Source: Fidelibacterota bacterium (GTDB lineage: Bacteria; Fidelibacterota; Fidelibacteria; Fidelibacterales; Fidelibacteraceae). From it: 9,134 nucleotides of DNA. The stretch is from NCBI GenBank assembly GCA_030629925.1, contig DAOVOB010000030.1, positions 1 through 9,134 of the forward strand, read 5' to 3'. Position 1 is the first letter of the stretch. Every line of letters begins with the position of its first letter. Made by a program: the position numbers and the translations under genes. The notes under the pieces were generated by a model. The model saw only the letters and a program-made list of their open reading frames with translations, ran no database searches and was not told the DNA's origin. This document shows positions 6,545 to 9,134 of the stretch, piece after piece.

Positions 6545-9058
6545 ACTTGGTGTGTTCCAGATAGTTTAAGCACTATCCAAGCAGCAATTGATACAGCACA
6601 ATCCGGCGATACCGTCCTTGTCTCCAATCCATACCAGAATAAGGGTGCGATTGAAATCATTGGCAAAAAAATTGCCTTGCTTTCCAAGGGCTATATTGGT
6701 AATCCCGCTACATATAATATTGCGACAGGCGCGGCACTATATGATACAACAAATTCCCTCCCGCTTTTAAAGATAAGTAATGCGGATAGCTGTATGGTCA
6801 AAGGTTTCCTCTTGGATCAAAATGGTTCTGAAAACGGGGGAGGTGTATTGATTGAAAATTCACAGCATGTGGTTCTTCATGGAATATATTTTAAAGGCAA
6901 TTGCCTGGTGTTAAATAATGCTACCGTTTTAGACACAAATACTACCTATTATAATTTTTCATCTGGCGATTCAGCTACAATATCTTTGGTAAATTCAACA
7001 CTTCATTGCGCGAACTCTGTTTGGAAGAACAATGAATCTATATCATTGTTGAATATGGATCAATCTTCAGATCTCACGGCTCAGAATCTTGCAGTTTATG
7101 GCAATACCTGTTCTTCTTCTGCCTACGACATAAACGCTTCAACTGTGGACTTCAATTTTATTACTTCTTACGGCAATACCTTTGTTTCACCGGCATGGGC
7201 TTTAAATTCCGCATATGTCTTTATTTCAAATTCCATTCTTGAATTTGCTCCTCCGATTGATATAGTTCAAATTGATATTTGTTATTCTGCTGTGCCGGGT
7301 GATTATCCCGGAACAGGCAATCTTTCACTGGATCCTTATATTGATACTACGACCACTTATCCCGCCTTGTCGGAAAGTTCTCCCTGTATTTCTGCGGCCG
7401 ATCCGGATACAAGCGGAATTCCGCGTTTAGATATCTTGGGGCAGATAAGGCCGAATCCCGAGTGGGCACCACCCGATATGGGGGCTTATGAATCATCCCG
7501 CCATGTGCTCCTTAATGAAGCACATCACTATTGGATCAGCATGGCAGGGGACGACACTTGGGGAAATGGCAACTTGGACAACCCATTTGCCACGCTTCAG
7601 GCAGCTATTGAGTATTCAAGCAGTTCCGACACTCTGATATTTCAACCGGGAAACTATCGCGCCTGTGCTGAAATTAATAATAAATCATTAACCATTTCTT
7701 CTCCTTATTTATTTAACAGAGATAGTTCTTATGTTGATTCTGTAATTTTATATCCGGATAGCGGGATAATTGCTCCTGTGATTATTGCAAGAGATGTTGA
7801 TTCTCTTGAAATTTCGGGACTTAGTTTTAAAGAAGGTCGTGGAAGATATTTCTACAACAATTATACACTTGGGGGCGCCCTTTATTGCGAAAACTCCGGA
7901 TGCGATCTTGAAAATGTAGTCTTCGAAGACAACCAAGCTGATTATAGTGGTGGTGCCTTATATGCTTCTGGCTCAACCCTGAATTTAGATCATGTTGATT
8001 TTAACAATAATCGTGCTTATTTGGGTGGTGCATTATCTTTGTCGTCTTCAACGGCAACGTTGGCGCATATTAATATTAATAATAACATCGCCTCTTCGGG
8101 GGGTGGAATTTATACAGAAAACAGTACCAAGCTGATCGGTTTTTATACGCAAATATCAAACAACATTGCAAATTCGGATTCGCTAATTTTAAATCTACTT
8201 AAGCCCTCGTCTGTCTCACAATATGGCGGTGGATTATATGCCGTTAATTCTGATATTCGTTTACATAATACGCTTATTGATCATAATTTTGCCAAAAACA
8301 AGGGTGGGGGAATTGCACTGCGTTCTTCTAAAATATTCTTTGTCCAATCTACTTTAGCTGACAATAATTCTAGTACCGATTCTTCAGCGATCTTTTATAT
8401 TAATGAAACGAGTGAGCCCTCACTTATTTTAAATTCAATCCTTTGGAACTCGGGTGAGTTTGAGCTTGAATTGGAAAACACAGATATCGAGATCACCAAT
8501 TCTGTTTTAGGGGGTGCCCTTATGGAAATATTGCTTAGTGGTAATGAAAATGATATTCAGCTCTTAAATGTTATTGATTCCGACCCCTTGCTGGATGTGA
8601 ATCATTCCCTTTCTTTTGGCTCTCCAGCAATTGATCAGGGGGTGGTAAGCTACGAACTTGGTGACAATTATTTGATCAATTATACTCCTTCGCAATACAG
8701 TGGAACCGCGCCCGATCTGGGCTATAACGGTGCTTCCCCTGAAATTTATTTTGATTTAGAGCTTATTGAAACTTCAATATTTGATCATCCTGAATCTTAT
8801 TCTTTACTTCGCGCTTTTCCGAATCCTTTCAATCCAAGCACAACCCTTGAGTTTACCTTAGAACAATTCGGGGACACTGAAATTTCCATCTATAATATTC
8901 GGGGGCAGCTGATGCAAACGCTCCTTCAACGTGAACTTCTTCCCGGTACTTATAGCTTCACGTATAATGCTGCACATCTTTCTACCGGTATGTATATTTG
9001 TCAGTTAAAACAAGACGGTCTTCCGCTTTCTACACAAAAATTAGTTTTGGTGAAATAA
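6485..9058 (+). CDS. Secreted parallel beta-helix (pectin-lyase-fold) protein with T9SS-type C-terminal sorting domain
   Basis: 857 residues. Residues 1-19 or 1-20 are a signal peptide (KIFRN, hydrophobic core, ANTFA-A). The body has two similar modules, about 27-336 and 347-753. Each opens with an 'IQAAID..' or 'LQAAIE..' segment followed by 'SGDTVLV' or 'SSDTLIF', and each closes with a 54-residue segment (283-336 and 700-753) of the pattern DP-x-SP-x-PD-x-G, like the 'choice-of-anchor Q' type ending. Residues 463-630 are about 25-residue coils starting GGALY or GGGIY. Residues 771-857 form the sorting domain (FPNPFNPSTTLEF, SIYNIRGQL, STGMYICQL, ending KLVLVK). The TTG start is preferred because it has AAGG 7 nt upstream and completes the signal peptide; the next ATG (6521) would remove half of it. 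No catalytic residues of polysaccharide lyases are recognisable; enzyme or adhesin is undecided. The stop overlaps mnmE by 1 nt. Confidence 0.88.
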   Translation: MKIFRNILLFLFMGANTFAATWCVPDSLSTIQAAIDTAQSGDTVLVSNPYQNKGAIEIIGKKIALLSKGYIGNPATYNIATGAALYDTTNSLPLLKISNADSCMVKGFLLDQNGSENGGGVLIENSQHVVLHGIYFKGNCLVLNNATVLDTNTTYYNFSSGDSATISLVNSTLHCANSVWKNNESISLLNMDQSSDLTAQNLAVYGNTCSSSAYDINASTVDFNFITSYGNTFVSPAWALNSAYVFISNSILEFAPPIDIVQIDICYSAVPGDYPGTGNLSLDPYIDTTTTYPALSESSPCISAADPDTSGIPRLDILGQIRPNPEWAPPDMGAYESSRHVLLNEAHHYWISMAGDDTWGNGNLDNPFATLQAAIEYSSSSDTLIFQPGNYRACAEINNKSLTISSPYLFNRDSSYVDSVILYPDSGIIAPVIIARDVDSLEISGLSFKEGRGRYFYNNYTLGGALYCENSGCDLENVVFEDNQADYSGGALYASGSTLNLDHVDFNNNRAYLGGALSLSSSTATLAHININNNIASSGGGIYTENSTKLIGFYTQISNNIANSDSLILNLLKPSSVSQYGGGLYAVNSDIRLHNTLIDHNFAKNKGGGIALRSSKIFFVQSTLADNNSSTDSSAIFYINETSEPSLILNSILWNSGEFELELENTDIEITNSVLGGALMEILLSGNENDIQLLNVIDSDPLLDVNHSLSFGSPAIDQGVVSYELGDNYLINYTPSQYSGTAPDLGYNGASPEIYFDLELIETSIFDHPESYSLLRAFPNPFNPSTTLEFTLEQFGDTEISIYNIRGQLMQTLLQRELLPGTYSFTYNAAHLSTGMYICQLKQDGLPLSTQKLVLVK
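7871..8374 (+). repeat. Coding repeats: about six beta-helix coils of roughly 25 residues
   Basis: Residues 463-630 of the secreted protein contain coils beginning at G463, G489, G514, G539, G581 and G607. The shared pattern is GG-[AG]-[LI]-Y, then a short polar turn, then hydrophobic alternation, then N-N or D-N (EDNQA, FNNNRA, INNNIA, ISNNIA, DHNFA, ADNNS). The fourth coil is followed by a 16-residue insertion (565-580). The repeat is clear in protein but divergent in DNA, so the duplication is old. Confidence 0.85.
8795..9055 (+). other. Type IX secretion (Por) C-terminal sorting domain coding segment
   Basis: Residues 771-857 match the type A C-terminal signal of the family: FPNPFNPST, then a strand pattern with ISIYNIRGQL, a G-T-Y turn, STGMYICQL, and a lysine-ending terminus KLVLVK. 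In known systems this region targets the protein through the type IX translocon and is removed on attachment to the surface. The rest of the machinery is not in this window, so function of the signal is inferred from the family. Confidence 0.85.
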
Positions 9059-9134
9059 TGTCTATCATAGATCATTATGATACAATAGCGGCGATTTCTA
9101 CACCCCCGGGTGTGGGTGGTATTGCAGTTATCCG
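9058..9134 (+). CDS. mnmE: tRNA modification GTPase MnmE (TrmE), N-terminal fragment (cut by window edge)
   Basis: Twenty-five codons and two bases are visible from the ATG at 9058 to the right edge. The segment DTIAAISTPPGVGGIAVIR is the hallmark start of MnmE, the tetrahydrofolate-binding N-terminal domain. MnmE works with MnmG to make the 5-carboxymethylaminomethyl group on wobble uridine 34 of certain tRNAs. The usual PPGEGGI is PPGVGGI here. The ATG overlaps the stop of the secreted protein gene (TAATG), with only a weak GGTG at 9049-9052 upstream, so its translation is probably coupled. The GTPase domain and C-terminal cysteine lie outside the window. Confidence 0.92.
   Translation, partial: MSIIDHYDTIAAISTPPGVGGIAVI

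Noticed and set aside
7871..8374. Periodic repeats as a possible CRISPR or DNA satellite
   Set aside because: Periodicity is at protein level (beta-helix coils of about 25 residues in a long open frame). The DNA copies are divergent and there are no identical repeats with unique spacers.

Overview
This AT-rich window comes from a bacterium that is probably anaerobic and probably belongs to the FCB superphylum (Bacteroidota, Cloacimonadota, Marinimicrobia or Calditrichota relatives). The main clue is a large secreted beta-helix protein ending in a type IX secretion (Por) type C-terminal sorting domain with an FPNPFNPST motif. A class I hybrid cluster protein next to a Crp/Fnr regulator of HcpR type supports this. 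The exact phylum cannot be fixed from the sequence alone.

Left region (1-2260): a nitrosative-stress module. A Crp/Fnr-family regulator (minus strand, cut by the window edge) is divergent from hcp (hydroxylamine reductase/hybrid cluster protein). The intergenic gap holds a perfect 14-bp palindrome, GTAACATATGTTAC. It lies 41.5 bp upstream of the start point predicted from a -10-like box, which is the geometry of a Crp/Fnr-activated promoter. A short GC-rich hairpin sits just before the hcp ribosome binding site. A plausible intrinsic terminator follows hcp.

Spacer (2261-2403): a low-complexity block with two imperfect short repeat families, overlapping a good sigma70-like promoter.

Right region (2404-9134): a tightly packed plus-strand gene cluster, probably one operon. 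It encodes an NrnA-type DHH phosphoesterase (nano-RNA/pAp), IspH (last step of the MEP isoprenoid pathway), PdxS and PdxT (pyridoxal phosphate synthase), a four-helix membrane protein with a LiaF-like C-terminal domain, an 857-residue secreted beta-helix protein, and the first 25 codons of MnmE (tRNA-modifying GTPase). Most junctions overlap or nearly touch (11 nt, 4 nt, 14-nt gap, 26 nt, 28-nt gap, 1 nt). Housekeeping enzymes are therefore likely co-transcribed with two envelope or surface proteins of unknown role.

I found no RNA genes, mobile elements or CRISPR arrays. I do not see strong evidence for a wholly new system. The most worthwhile leads are the HcpR/hcp control region, the spacer repeats, and the internally duplicated secreted beta-helix protein embedded in a housekeeping operon.
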